A stretch of 64,000 bases of DNA, from positions 124,001 to 188,000 of the forward strand of contig JWIT01000005.1 in assembly GCA_000949895.1 (NCBI GenBank). Direction: 5' to 3'. Origin of the DNA: Agrobacterium arsenijevicii (GTDB lineage Bacteria > Pseudomonadota > Alphaproteobacteria > Rhizobiales > Rhizobiaceae). Shown one piece after another: positions 55,596 to 64,000 of the stretch. How positions within the stretch are numbered: position 1 is the first letter of the stretch; the number at the start of each line of letters is the position of its first letter. The notes below the pieces were generated by a model. The model was not told the origin of the DNA. It saw only the letters and a list, made by a program, of their open reading frames with translations, and searched no databases. Made by a program: the position numbers and the translations under genes.

Positions 55596-57167
55596 TTGAA
55601 GATCGGGACGCCTAAGGAATTATATGAGGGCGAGGCGCGCGTCGGTATGACGCCCGACAGCGCCCAGGCATTGCAGAAACTCGGATATGATTGCATTCTT
55701 CAAACAGGTGCAGGCAAGGCGGCCGGATTTTCCGACGACGCCTATCGCGCAGCCGGTGTGACAATCGTCGACAGCGCCGATGCGCTTTACGCCGGTTCCG
55801 ACATCATCGCCAAGGTTCGTCCGCCGGAAACGTCGGAGATTGATCGCCTGTCTTCGGACAAGACGCTGATCTCGTTCTTCTATCCCGCCCAGAACAAGGA
55901 CCTTCTGGAGCAGGCCAAGGAAAAGGGCGCAAATGTCATCGCCATGGACATGGTGCCGCGCATTTCCCGCGCCCAGAAGATGGATGCGCTGTCCTCCATG
56001 GCCAACATCGCCGGTTATCGCGCCGTGATCGAGGCAGGCAATAATTTCGGCCGCTTCTTCACCGGTCAGGTCACCGCCGCCGGCAAGGTGCCGCCCGCCA
56101 AGGTTCTGGTCATCGGTGCCGGCGTTGCCGGTCTTGCCGCCATCGGCACGGCCACCTCGCTCGGCGCCATCACCTATGCCTTCGACGTTCGCCCGGAAGT
56201 GGCCGAACAGATCGAATCCATGGGCGCGCAATTCGTCTATCTCGATTTCGCCGAACAGCAGGATGGTGCCGCCACCGGCGGTTATGCCGCCCCCTCCTCG
56301 CCGGAATTCCGCGAGAAGCAGCTGGAGAAGTTCCGCGAGCTCGCACCGCAGATCGATATCGTCATCACCACGGCACTCATTCCGGGTCGTGACGCCCCGA
56401 AACTGTGGCTCGCCGACATGGTGGCGATGATGAAGCCGGGTTCGGTCATCATCGACCTTGCGGCCGAGCGCGGCGGCAATTGCGATCTTACGGTTCCCGA
56501 CCAGCGCGTTGTGTCCGACAACGGCGTCATCGTCATCGGCTACACGGATTTCCCGAGCCGCATGGCGACACAGGCCTCGACGCTCTATTCCACCAACATC
56601 CGTCACATGATGACCGATCTGACGCCCGCAAAGGACGGCAAGCCGGTTCACAACATGGAAGACGACGTCATCCGCGGCGCGACCGTCACCTATCAGGGCG
56701 AGATCACTTTCCCGCCGCCGCCGCCGAAGATCCAGGCCATTGCCGCACAGAAACCCAAGGAAAGAGCAAAAGAGCTTACACCTGAGGAGAAGCACGCCAA
56801 GGAACGGGCCGAGTTCAAGGCGCAGACGAAAAGTCAGGTCGGCCTGCTGGTCATCGGCACGGCGGTTCTGCTTCTCGTCGGCCTCTATGCGCCGGCAAGC
56901 TTCATGAGCCATTTCATCGTCTTCGTGCTCGCCTGCTTTATCGGCTTCTCTGTCATCTGGAATGTCAGCCATTCGCTGCATACGCCGTTGATGGCGGTGA
57001 CGAACGCGATTTCCGGCATCGTCATTATCGGCGCGCTGCTGCAGATCGGTTCCGGCAACTGGCTGGTGGTGCTCCTTGCCTCGCTTTCCGTCCTGATCGC
57101 GACGATCAACATCGTCGGCGGTTTCCTCGTGACACGGCGCATGCTCGCCATGTTCCAGAAGTCCTGA
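55596..57167 (+). CDS. pntA: NAD(P) transhydrogenase subunit alpha
   Basis: A 523-aa subunit of the proton-translocating transhydrogenase (NADH + NADP+ = NAD+ + NADPH). Domain I binds NAD(H): [21 protein letters not shown] and [20 protein letters not shown]. The C-terminal part has about four membrane helices (from about 420, [17 protein letters not shown]). TTG 55596 is chosen because AGGGAGAG lies 5 bases before it and it gives the standard MKIGTPKE start; ATG 55560 would add 12 residues. Here alpha is one polypeptide, as in E. coli, rather than split into pntAA and pntAB. Confidence 0.94.
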   Translation: MKIGTPKELYEGEARVGMTPDSAQALQKLGYDCILQTGAGKAAGFSDDAYRAAGVTIVDSADALYAGSDIIAKVRPPETSEIDRLSSDKTLISFFYPAQNKDLLEQAKEKGANVIAMDMVPRISRAQKMDALSSMANIAGYRAVIEAGNNFGRFFTGQVTAAGKVPPAKVLVIGAGVAGLAAIGTATSLGAITYAFDVRPEVAEQIESMGAQFVYLDFAEQQDGAATGGYAAPSSPEFREKQLEKFRELAPQIDIVITTALIPGRDAPKLWLADMVAMMKPGSVIIDLAAERGGNCDLTVPDQRVVSDNGVIVIGYTDFPSRMATQASTLYSTNIRHMMTDLTPAKDGKPVHNMEDDVIRGATVTYQGEITFPPPPPKIQAIAAQKPKERAKELTPEEKHAKERAEFKAQTKSQVGLLVIGTAVLLLVGLYAPASFMSHFIVFVLACFIGFSVIWNVSHSLHTPLMAVTNAISGIVIIGALLQIGSGNWLVVLLASLSVLIATINIVGGFLVTRRMLAMFQKS

Positions 57168-57186
57168 GCCGTGTAGGGGACACTTT

Positions 57187-58620
57187 ATGACCATTGGTAT
57201 CGTTTCCGCGGCCTATGTTGCCGCAGCCGTTCTTTTCATCCTTTCCCTCGGCGGCCTTTCCGGACAGGAAAGCGCCAAACGCGCCGTCTGGTACGGCATA
57301 ACAGGCATGGGCCTTGCCATTGTCGCCACGGTCTTCGGACCTGACGTCGGCAACTGGTTCATCGTGCTTCTGATGCTGGCGGGTGGCGCCGTTCTCGGCT
57401 ACTTCGTCGCAAACCGCGTGCAGATGACCGAAATGCCGCAGCTTGTTGCCGCACTTCACTCCTTCGTCGGTCTTGCCGCCGTCTTCATCGGCTTCAATGC
57501 CCATATCGAGGAAGCGCATGTCGCCTCGCTCGATGAGACGGCGCGTTCGTTGTTGACCGGCTTTTCCGCCCTCCTCGCCCACAAGACGCCGGTAGAACTG
57601 GCCATCATGAAGGTCGAGGTCTTCCTCGGCGTCTTCATCGGTGCCGTCACCTTCACCGGTTCGGTCGTCGCCTTCGGCAAGCTCGCCGGCAAGGTGGATG
57701 GCAAGGCGAAGAAGCTGCCGGGCGGACATGTCCTCAATGCCAGCGCTGCGATCCTGTCGCTCGTGCTGCTCCTCATGTATTGCAACGGTGCCGGCGCATG
57801 GACGCTGGTGCTGATGACGCTTGCCGCCTTCTTCATCGGCTATCACCTGATCATGGGCATCGGCGGCGCCGACATGCCTGTCGTCGTTTCGATGCTGAAC
57901 AGCTATTCCGGCTGGGCAGCAGCGGCCATCGGCTTCACGCTCGGCAACGATCTCCTGATCGTGACAGGCGCACTGGTCGGTTCCTCGGGTGCGATCCTGT
58001 CCTACATCATGTGCAAGGCCATGAACCGCTCCTTCGTCTCTGTCATCCTCGGCGGCTTCGGCGGCACGACGGGTCCGGCGATGGAAATCGATGGCGAACA
58101 GGTAGCGATCGATGCCGAAGGCGTTGCCTCGGCGCTGAACGATGCCGACAGCGTCATCATCGTTCCCGGTTACGGCATGGCGGTGGCGCAGGCTCAAAGT
58201 GCTGTGTCCGAACTGACCCGCAAGCTGCGCGCCGACGGCAAGACCGTGCGTTTCGCCATCCACCCGGTGGCAGGCCGCCTTCCCGGCCACATGAACGTGC
58301 TGCTGGCCGAAGCAAAGGTGCCCTACGACATCGTGCTGGAAATGGACGAGATCAACGACGACTTCCCCAATACCGACGTCGTCATTGTCATCGGCTCCAA
58401 CGACATCGTCAACCCGGCGGCACAGGACGATCCGAACTCACCCATCGCCGGCATGCCGGTTCTGGAAGTGTGGAAATCCAAGCTCGTCATCGTCTCCAAG
58501 CGCGGCCAGGGAACGGGCTATTCCGGCATCGAGAACCCGCTGTTCTACAAGGACAATACCCGCATGTTCTACGGTGACGCCAAGAAGTCGATCAACGAAC
58601 TTCTGCCGCTCATCAAGTAA
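57187..58620 (+). CDS. pntB: NAD(P) transhydrogenase subunit beta
   Basis: A 477-aa partner of PntA. About nine membrane helices come first (from [21 protein letters not shown]), then NADP-binding domain III ([35 protein letters not shown] and [14 protein letters not shown]). It lies 19 bp after pntA. Confidence 0.96.
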   Translation: MTIGIVSAAYVAAAVLFILSLGGLSGQESAKRAVWYGITGMGLAIVATVFGPDVGNWFIVLLMLAGGAVLGYFVANRVQMTEMPQLVAALHSFVGLAAVFIGFNAHIEEAHVASLDETARSLLTGFSALLAHKTPVELAIMKVEVFLGVFIGAVTFTGSVVAFGKLAGKVDGKAKKLPGGHVLNASAAILSLVLLLMYCNGAGAWTLVLMTLAAFFIGYHLIMGIGGADMPVVVSMLNSYSGWAAAAIGFTLGNDLLIVTGALVGSSGAILSYIMCKAMNRSFVSVILGGFGGTTGPAMEIDGEQVAIDAEGVASALNDADSVIIVPGYGMAVAQAQSAVSELTRKLRADGKTVRFAIHPVAGRLPGHMNVLLAEAKVPYDIVLEMDEINDDFPNTDVVIVIGSNDIVNPAAQDDPNSPIAGMPVLEVWKSKLVIVSKRGQGTGYSGIENPLFYKDNTRMFYGDAKKSINELLPLIK

Positions 58621-58622
58621 CG

Positions 58623-58657
58623 AAAAGGGCGTTTCCGGTCTCCGGAAACGCCCTTTT
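58623..58657 (+). terminator. Rho-independent terminator of pntAB
   Basis: Perfect 16-bp arms AAAAGGGCGTTTCCGG and CCGGAAACGCCCTTTT with a TCT loop, starting 2 bp after the pntB stop. Confidence 0.94.
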
Positions 58658-58683
58658 GATTTTCTGAGAACGCATTCCACCTT

Positions 58684-58718
58684 GACGTCATCCTCGGGCT
58701 TGACCCGAGGATGACGTC
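58684..58718. repeat. REP-like palindrome, single copy
   Basis: 15-bp arms: GACGTCATCCTCGGG with its reverse complement, CTTGA loop. It lies between convergent pntB and rutF and may also serve as a 3' end for the rut transcript. Confidence 0.93.
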
Positions 58719-58756
58719 GGTGAGGTTCGAGCTGGTACTCAGCCAAAACGGTCGCC

Positions 58757-59281
58757 TCAAAGCACCCGGTAACGCCGGTTGAAATACATCAGCGCTTCTT
58801 CGCCTTCATTGATCTTCATATCGACGACATCGCAGATCAGGATATCGTGCGTGCCGCCATCATGCGCCTCGCGGATGCGGCAATCGAAGGAGACCAGAGC
58901 GTCTTCCAGAACCGGAGCACCGGTTTCAAGCACGCCCCACCGCCCGGCGGCGAAACGTTCGTCCGCCGGCGTCTTGCCGCCGAACAGGGTACTCAGCGCC
59001 TCATGCTTTGAGGCAAGCGTGTTGACGCAGATGACGCCGTTGCTCTTCACCACCTTGTAGGCGGAAGCATTGCGATTGAGGCAGACGAGCAAGGTAGGCG
59101 GATTGTCGGAAACGCTGCAAACGGCCGTCGCTGCAAAACCCGCACGTCCAGCCACACCGTCCGTGGTGACGATGTTGACCGCCGCACCGAGCCGCGCCAT
59201 GGCGTTCCTGTATTCGAGGCCGCACTGCTCAGCAGTCTTCGTCTCCATTTCCGCTTCCTTTTCAAGAGACATCATCCGCAT
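58757..59281 (-). CDS. rutF: Flavin reductase of the rut pathway
   Basis: A 174-aa NADH:FMN oxidoreductase that supplies reduced flavin to RutA. The fold is HpaC-like: [44 protein letters not shown] and a late [13 protein letters not shown] 59281 has AAGGAAGGA about 8 bases upstream. Last gene of rutABCDEF. Confidence 0.93.
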   Translation of the reverse strand: MRMMSLEKEAEMETKTAEQCGLEYRNAMARLGAAVNIVTTDGVAGRAGFAATAVCSVSDNPPTLLVCLNRNASAYKVVKSNGVICVNTLASKHEALSTLFGGKTPADERFAAGRWGVLETGAPVLEDALVSFDCRIREAHDGGTHDILICDVVDMKINEGEEALMYFNRRYRVL

Positions 59282-59307
59282 CTAAACCATCCTTCCTTAA
59301 CAGGCCC

Positions 59308-59898
59308 TCAAGCCAGGACACAGGCCTCTTCAAAGCCAAGGCGCGGCAGGCGGCCAAAGAGCTTGGACGGATCGCCGTAGCCGAGATTGATCAGGAAATT
59401 GGATTTCCACGTCGTGCCCGCGAAAAACGCCGTATCCACCTTGCCTTTGTCAAAACCGGACATCGCCCCGGTATCCAGTCCCAACGAGCGGGCCGCAATA
59501 ATGAGATAACCCGCCTGCAAAGTGGCATTGCGGAAGGCCGTTTCCTCGGCGACGGCCGGGCTGGAGGTAAACCACGAACGCGCGTCGGCATGTGGAAACA
59601 GCACCGGCAGTTTCTCGTAAAATTCGCGGTCGATAGCAGCGATCACCGTCACCGGTGCAGCCATGGTCTTTTCGAGATTGCCCGAAGAAAGCGCGGGCCT
59701 CAGCTTTTCCTTGGCTTCCGGGCTGCGCACGAACACGAAACGCGCCGGCGAGCAATTGGCCGAGGTCGGCCCCATCTTCGTCAGATCGTAAAGTGCTCTC
59801 AGTGTCTCGTCGCCGACCGGCTTGTCAGCCCAGCCATTATGGGTGCGTGCCGCGGTGAAAAGTGCTGCAAGTGCCTTGTCGTCAAGTGCTGTCGTCAT
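59308..59898 (-). CDS. rutE: Malonic semialdehyde reductase (nitroreductase family)
   Basis: A 196-aa FMN-binding nitroreductase-like enzyme. It reduces malonic semialdehyde to 3-hydroxypropionate at the end of the Rut pathway. [39 protein letters not shown] and [15 protein letters not shown] match RutE. ATG 59898 has AGGAT upstream. Lies 16 bp after rutD. Confidence 0.94.
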   Translation of the reverse strand: MTTALDDKALAALFTAARTHNGWADKPVGDETLRALYDLTKMGPTSANCSPARFVFVRSPEAKEKLRPALSSGNLEKTMAAPVTVIAAIDREFYEKLPVLFPHADARSWFTSSPAVAEETAFRNATLQAGYLIIAARSLGLDTGAMSGFDKGKVDTAFFAGTTWKSNFLINLGYGDPSKLFGRLPRLGFEEACVLA

Positions 59899-59914
59899 TG
59901 TCTTAAAAATCCTG

Positions 59915-60706
59915 TCAGAATGGCCGTGTTGCCGGCAGCAGAAACCGCAAAAGCCGCGCGTTGAAAAGGTCAGTCTCGGTGATATTGACCGCATGCGCCC
60001 CGAAATCGAGGAGGCAAAGCTCACTTTGCGGCAAACCCTCCGCAAGACGCAGCGAGCGGGTGTAGGGCACCAGAAGATCATCCTTGGTCGCCACCACCAG
60101 AACCGGATTGTCGATGTCACCTAGCCGTCCGTCGACATCGAAGGCCCTGAGCGCCGCGATGCGCCGAAGCACATTCGCCTTGCCCTGAAAATGCGCGACA
60201 CCATGGGCATCGTCGTGCGCCAGCCGTTCCTGATGGTCCGACATCCACGCCGCCGGATAAAGAAACAGTGGCTGGGCTTTCACGAAAGCCTCGACGCCGG
60301 ATTTTTCCAGAAGCTCGATCCGCACATCAAAGCAGCGCCCGGAATGCGGATCGGCCTTGCTCCAGGCATTGATAAGAACAAGCCTGTCGATGAGGCCGGG
60401 CTGGCGCAGCGCGATATCGAGGCCAATCAGACCGCCGAGCGCATGGCCCATAAAATGAAATTTTTCGAGGTTCAGAGCCGAGGCGATCTCCAGAACATCA
60501 TCCGCCATCGCCGATATGCCGCCATCCGCCGGCACCTCGCCGCCGGTCCTGCCGGTTCCGCGATGGTCGTAGGTAACGATCCGGAAATGACCGGAAAGAG
60601 CCTCGATCTGCGGCGTCCAATAGGTGCCCGACCCGCCCAGTCCCGATGACAGCAGGATAGTGGGCGCCTCAGGCTCGGCCCGGCCATGAACCTCGAAATG
60701 CATCAT
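59915..60706 (-). CDS. rutD: Rut pathway alpha/beta hydrolase (aminoacrylate hydrolase)
   Basis: A 263-aa alpha/beta hydrolase. Oxyanion motif [12 protein letters not shown] and nucleophile elbow region [11 protein letters not shown] (where the usual Ser position reads Ala, as in other RutD proteins, as I recall) are present, with a late acid/His region ([21 protein letters not shown]). It accelerates aminoacrylate/carbamate breakdown. 14 bp from rutC. Confidence 0.9.
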   Translation of the reverse strand: MMHFEVHGRAEPEAPTILLSSGLGGSGTYWTPQIEALSGHFRIVTYDHRGTGRTGGEVPADGGISAMADDVLEIASALNLEKFHFMGHALGGLIGLDIALRQPGLIDRLVLINAWSKADPHSGRCFDVRIELLEKSGVEAFVKAQPLFLYPAAWMSDHQERLAHDDAHGVAHFQGKANVLRRIAALRAFDVDGRLGDIDNPVLVVATKDDLLVPYTRSLRLAEGLPQSELCLLDFGAHAVNITETDLFNARLLRFLLPATRPF

Positions 60707-60720
60707 CTTGCCGTTTCGCC

Positions 60721-61107
60721 TTATTTGCCGATATGGGCGACGGTGGCGATTTCCACCAGCGCGTCAGGCTTTACGAGACCGCACTGGATGCAATAACGCG
60801 CCGGCTTGTCGCCGGGGAAATACTCCGCGTAGACCGTGTTCACGGCCTGGTAATTCGCCCAGTCGGTGATGAAGATGTGGTTCATCGTCACGTCTTCCAT
60901 CGTGCCACCGGCGGTTTCGATGACTGACTTGATGGTTTCGAGAACATGACGGGTCTGCGCGCTGGCATCGCCCACATGCACAACATTATTGTCTTTGTCG
61001 AAGGGCAGCGTGCCGGAAACATAAACCACGCCATCGGCAAGGGTTCCCGGCGAGAAGGGAGCGATGGGTTTGCTGGTACCGGCAGGCACGACGATCTTCT
61101 TCGGCAT
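60721..61107 (-). CDS. rutC: RidA-like aminoacrylate deaminase
   Basis: A 128-aa YjgF/YER057c/UK114 (Rid)-family protein. [21 protein letters not shown] and the substrate Arg in [20 protein letters not shown] are seen. It converts 3-aminoacrylate to malonic semialdehyde. ATG 61107 (MPKKIVV) has GAGGAGAACGAA upstream and is preferred over 61137. Confidence 0.94.
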   Translation of the reverse strand: MPKKIVVPAGTSKPIAPFSPGTLADGVVYVSGTLPFDKDNNVVHVGDASAQTRHVLETIKSVIETAGGTMEDVTMNHIFITDWANYQAVNTVYAEYFPGDKPARYCIQCGLVKPDALVEIATVAHIGK

Positions 61108-61133
61108 TTCGTTCTCCTCTTTGTGTTTCTCAA

Positions 61134-61870
61134 TCAATCAGCGACGGGTGCGGCCTGCGAGATGACGCCGCAGAAATCATTGACGGTCGCCACCCAGCCG
61201 AAAAATTTCTCGACATTGTAGACCGTCGCCTGCTGGATATAGTCCGGGCCGAGATGATGCGTGGCATCTTCCAGCATCACCCCGAAATATTCGAGATGGA
61301 AGGCATCGCGCAGCGAGCTTTCGACACAGACATTGGTGGCGATGCCGACGAAGACCAGATTGCGGATGCCGCGGGCGCGCAACACGCTGTCCATATTGGT
61401 GTTGAAGAAACCGCTATAACGTGTCTTCGGCACCAGAATGTCGCCGGGCTGCGGCTGCAACTCGTCGACGATGGCGTAATCCCACGTTCCCTTGGCCAGC
61501 AACTGGCCCTGAAGTTCCGGCCTCTTGCGCATCGTCTTCAGCGCATTGGACTTGTGCCAGTTGGGCGAACCCGGCCCACCGGCCTCGACATAGTCCTTGT
61601 CCCAGCCATTCTGGAAATAGATGACCTGAACGCCCGCCGCCCGCGCCGCATCCAGCGTCTTCTTGATGTTGGCGATGGTACCCTTGGCCCCGGAAATATC
61701 GAACCCGGCAAGATCGACGTAACCGCCCTCGGTCGAATAGGCGTTCTGCATGTCGACCACGACAACGGCGGTCTCGCTGGGCTTGAGGGTAATCGGCTCC
61801 GGCCTTGCGGGAAGCGTCACACTTTCCGAACGGCTCTCCGGCCCCTTGTAACCCGCCACGACGGCTTCGC

Positions 61871-61874
<4 letters not shown>
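61134..61874 (-). CDS. rutB: Ureidoacrylate amidohydrolase
   Basis: A 246-aa isochorismatase-fold hydrolase that releases aminoacrylate and carbamate from ureidoacrylate. The catalytic triad is Asp in [11 protein letters not shown], Lys in [10 protein letters not shown] and Cys in [16 protein letters not shown]. It overlaps rutA by 4 bp. Confidence 0.96.
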
Positions 61875-62962
<1,088 letters not shown>

Positions 62963-63081
62963 TTTGCTGTTCCCTTTTTGGCGTCAGGTGTCTCCTGACT
63001 TGACAAAAGAGTAGCAGGTTCTGTGCCAGACCAAATAAAATAATTTTATCAAATGGATAAAATTTGGGGGCGCGACGAGCC

Positions 63082-63116
63082 TTGACCAAAAGATAAAAAA
63101 TTTATCATTTGGTCAA
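63082..63116. promoter_or_regulatory. 35-bp palindrome, candidate rut operator
   Basis: Arms TTGACCAAAAGATAAA (63082-63097) and TTTATCATTTGGTCAA (63101-63116), AAA spacer, one mismatch. The outer TTGACCA and TGGTCAA are the half-sites of the E. coli RutR consensus (TTGACCA-N2-TGGTCAA), but they are 21 bp apart instead of 2. A partial repeat, TTTATCAAATGGATAA, lies at 63045-63060. Confidence 0.6.
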
Positions 63117-63218
63117 AATATTTGCCTGTTTATTCGGCATAAATGGAATGCGAGAGGTGTAAGAACGAGGCTGCCGCAAATGGGCCTGAAAGTGCTGCAA
63201 GGACCGCTTCACACTCTT

Positions 63219-63295
63219 CGTCATCCTCGGGCTTGACCCGAGGATCCATAACCCACTGTAACCAATGGATCCTCGGGTCAAGCCCGAGGATGACG
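63219..63295. repeat. REP-like inverted pair
   Basis: 63219-63248 and 63266-63295 are perfect 30-bp reverse complements, identical in sequence to the pair at 19283-19355. The 17-bp spacer differs. Confidence 0.94.
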
Positions 63296-63366
63296 TCACG
63301 TCCGGAGCACCGTCGACGGCGTGTTCCGAACAAGGGCGTTTCCCGCCATTAAGCTATGCCAAAAAC

Positions 63367-63978
63367 TCAACCCAGCCGCTGCTGCGCATAGGCATGAACG
63401 GCGCGGAAGGCAGCTTCCGCGCCGGCGATGACGCGCTCTTCCTCTTCAACCGTCAGCGAAATTTCATCGAGCGCAGCGGTGAAGGTGCGCCAGTGCAGGC
63501 CACGTCCTTCTGGAGCGCCGGCCAGATGGCGCGCGCCGAATTCTTCACCAAGACCGAGCTTCGCCGCATCTTTCAGGAGGAAAGCGGCGCCGAGATTGGA
63601 ACCTTCGACCACGTAAAGCCAGCCCATGGCCTCCGGCAGATCGAACGGCGTTTCGTCGGTAAAGCGCGGTGCTTCCGTTTCGGGAATAGCGTGACCGAGA
63701 TCGGCAAGGTCCTGCTCGATCATCGCCAGACGGCGGCGACCCTTGAGGTCGGGCAGCAGGCTATCGAGCGTTGCATTGGAGAAAAAGGCATCGAGGTCGC
63801 GATGGAAAAGATATTGCGTTTCCACGAATTTGCCGAAGTTCTCCCGGCTCTCGAACGGCTTGGCTGCCATGATGAAGGTATCGAGACCGCCATGCGCACC
63901 GCGCGTTGCAGCCCTCAGGCGCTTCACTCGGCTCTGCTCGATCTCTTCCACAGGCGCTGACGGCTCCACAACGGTCAT
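63367..63978 (-). CDS. Biliverdin-producing haem oxygenase
   Basis: A 203-aa helical haem oxygenase. Proximal His is about residue 29 (RAATRGAHGGLDTF), and the distal region GWLYVVEGSNLGAAFLL matches bacterial/phytochrome-linked HO (HmuO/BphO/PigA-like). It cleaves haem to biliverdin, iron and CO. Its upstream neighbour lies outside the window, so it cannot be said whether it serves a bacteriophytochrome or iron acquisition. No similarity to the IsdG-type enzyme at 18.3 kb. Confidence 0.92.
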   Translation of the reverse strand: MTVVEPSAPVEEIEQSRVKRLRAATRGAHGGLDTFIMAAKPFESRENFGKFVETQYLFHRDLDAFFSNATLDSLLPDLKGRRRLAMIEQDLADLGHAIPETEAPRFTDETPFDLPEAMGWLYVVEGSNLGAAFLLKDAAKLGLGEEFGARHLAGAPEGRGLHWRTFTAALDEISLTVEEEERVIAGAEAAFRAVHAYAQQRLG

Positions 63979-64000
63979 GATACTTCCCTTTATCCCACAA

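Larger units (their letters stand above)
62963..63366. other. 404-bp intergenic region upstream of rutA
   Basis: Contains A/T-rich promoter-like sequence (63000-63120) with the 35-bp palindrome, and a REP pair (63219-63295). No gene was seen. The haem oxygenase gene ends at 63367. Confidence 0.6.

Noticed and set aside
60432..60470. RutD as a dead hydrolase because the elbow reads GHALGG
   Set aside because: As I recall, RutD proteins commonly carry a replaced nucleophile, so this is not specific to this copy.

Overview
The window is GC-rich (about 60%), densely coding alphaproteobacterial DNA. Gene content and protein style point to a member of the Rhizobiaceae, most likely the Agrobacterium tumefaciens/fabrum complex. 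The evidence is an alphaproteobacterial RpoH with its RpoH box, a Rhizobiales-type long hypothetical membrane protein beside purA, hmuTUV/HutX haem uptake, a tctABC uptake system, and many GTG/TTG starts. It looks like ordinary chromosome: no transposase, integrase, phage, plasmid or CRISPR gene was seen. This assignment comes from recognising protein families; no database search was run.

Layout. 0-8.6 kb: a DUF6476-like membrane protein, an RluD-type pseudouridine synthase, a methyltransferase, heat-shock sigma factor rpoH, a 761-aa acidic/proline-rich membrane protein, purA and a DMT exporter. 8.6-15.4 kb: a secreted hypothetical protein, a lipoprotein transglycosylase, a carboxylesterase-like hydrolase, a VOC ring-cleaving dioxygenase, a siderophore-interacting reductase, ung, a glyoxalase and a DUF454 protein. 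15.4-19.2 kb: haem uptake hmuTUV, divergent from an IsdG-type haem monooxygenase and the haem carrier hutX. 19.5-28.2 kb: a YbaY-META protein, purU, and a TctDE-like two-component pair divergent from an orphan binding protein followed by tctCBA. 28.3-33.6 kb: a small lipoprotein, a FatBDCE-type ferric-siderophore ABC transporter, dps and a 73-aa protein. 33.97 kb: tRNA-Gly(GCC). 34.5-46 kb: a chemoreceptor, an aldo/keto reductase and MFS exporter with a LysR regulator, then a second LysR regulator divergent from a degenerate hydrolase and a MexEF-type RND pump. 46-58.6 kb: a nuclease-like protein, a phospholipase D/cardiolipin synthase, pyridoxal kinase, beta-carbonic anhydrase, a lytic transglycosylase, asd, an MHS transporter with a large insert, and pntAB. 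58.7-63 kb: the pyrimidine-degradation operon rutABCDEF. 63.4-64 kb: a canonical haem oxygenase.

How it fits together. The strongest theme is iron: haem import, intracellular haem handling and breakdown by two unrelated oxygenase families, ferric-siderophore import, a siderophore reductase and the Dps iron-storage protein. Two inverted-repeat sites resemble known rhizobial iron operators: an Irr-box-like site before fatB and a TGA-N9-TCA RirA-like site at the DUF454 gene. Other modules are a sensor-linked tricarboxylate-type transporter, two LysR-controlled exporter loci and the rut operon with a 35-bp palindrome upstream.

The most striking non-genic signal is a REP-like palindrome (arms CGTCATCCTCGGG, 5-base loop) at nine intergenic loci, alone or as inverted pairs. 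Two further, unrelated palindromic elements flank the two-component/tct region. I see no clear sign of a wholly new biological system. The best leads are the repeat families, the degenerate hydrolase fronting the efflux pump, the orphan binding protein with the two-component system, and the inserted domain in the MHS transporter.
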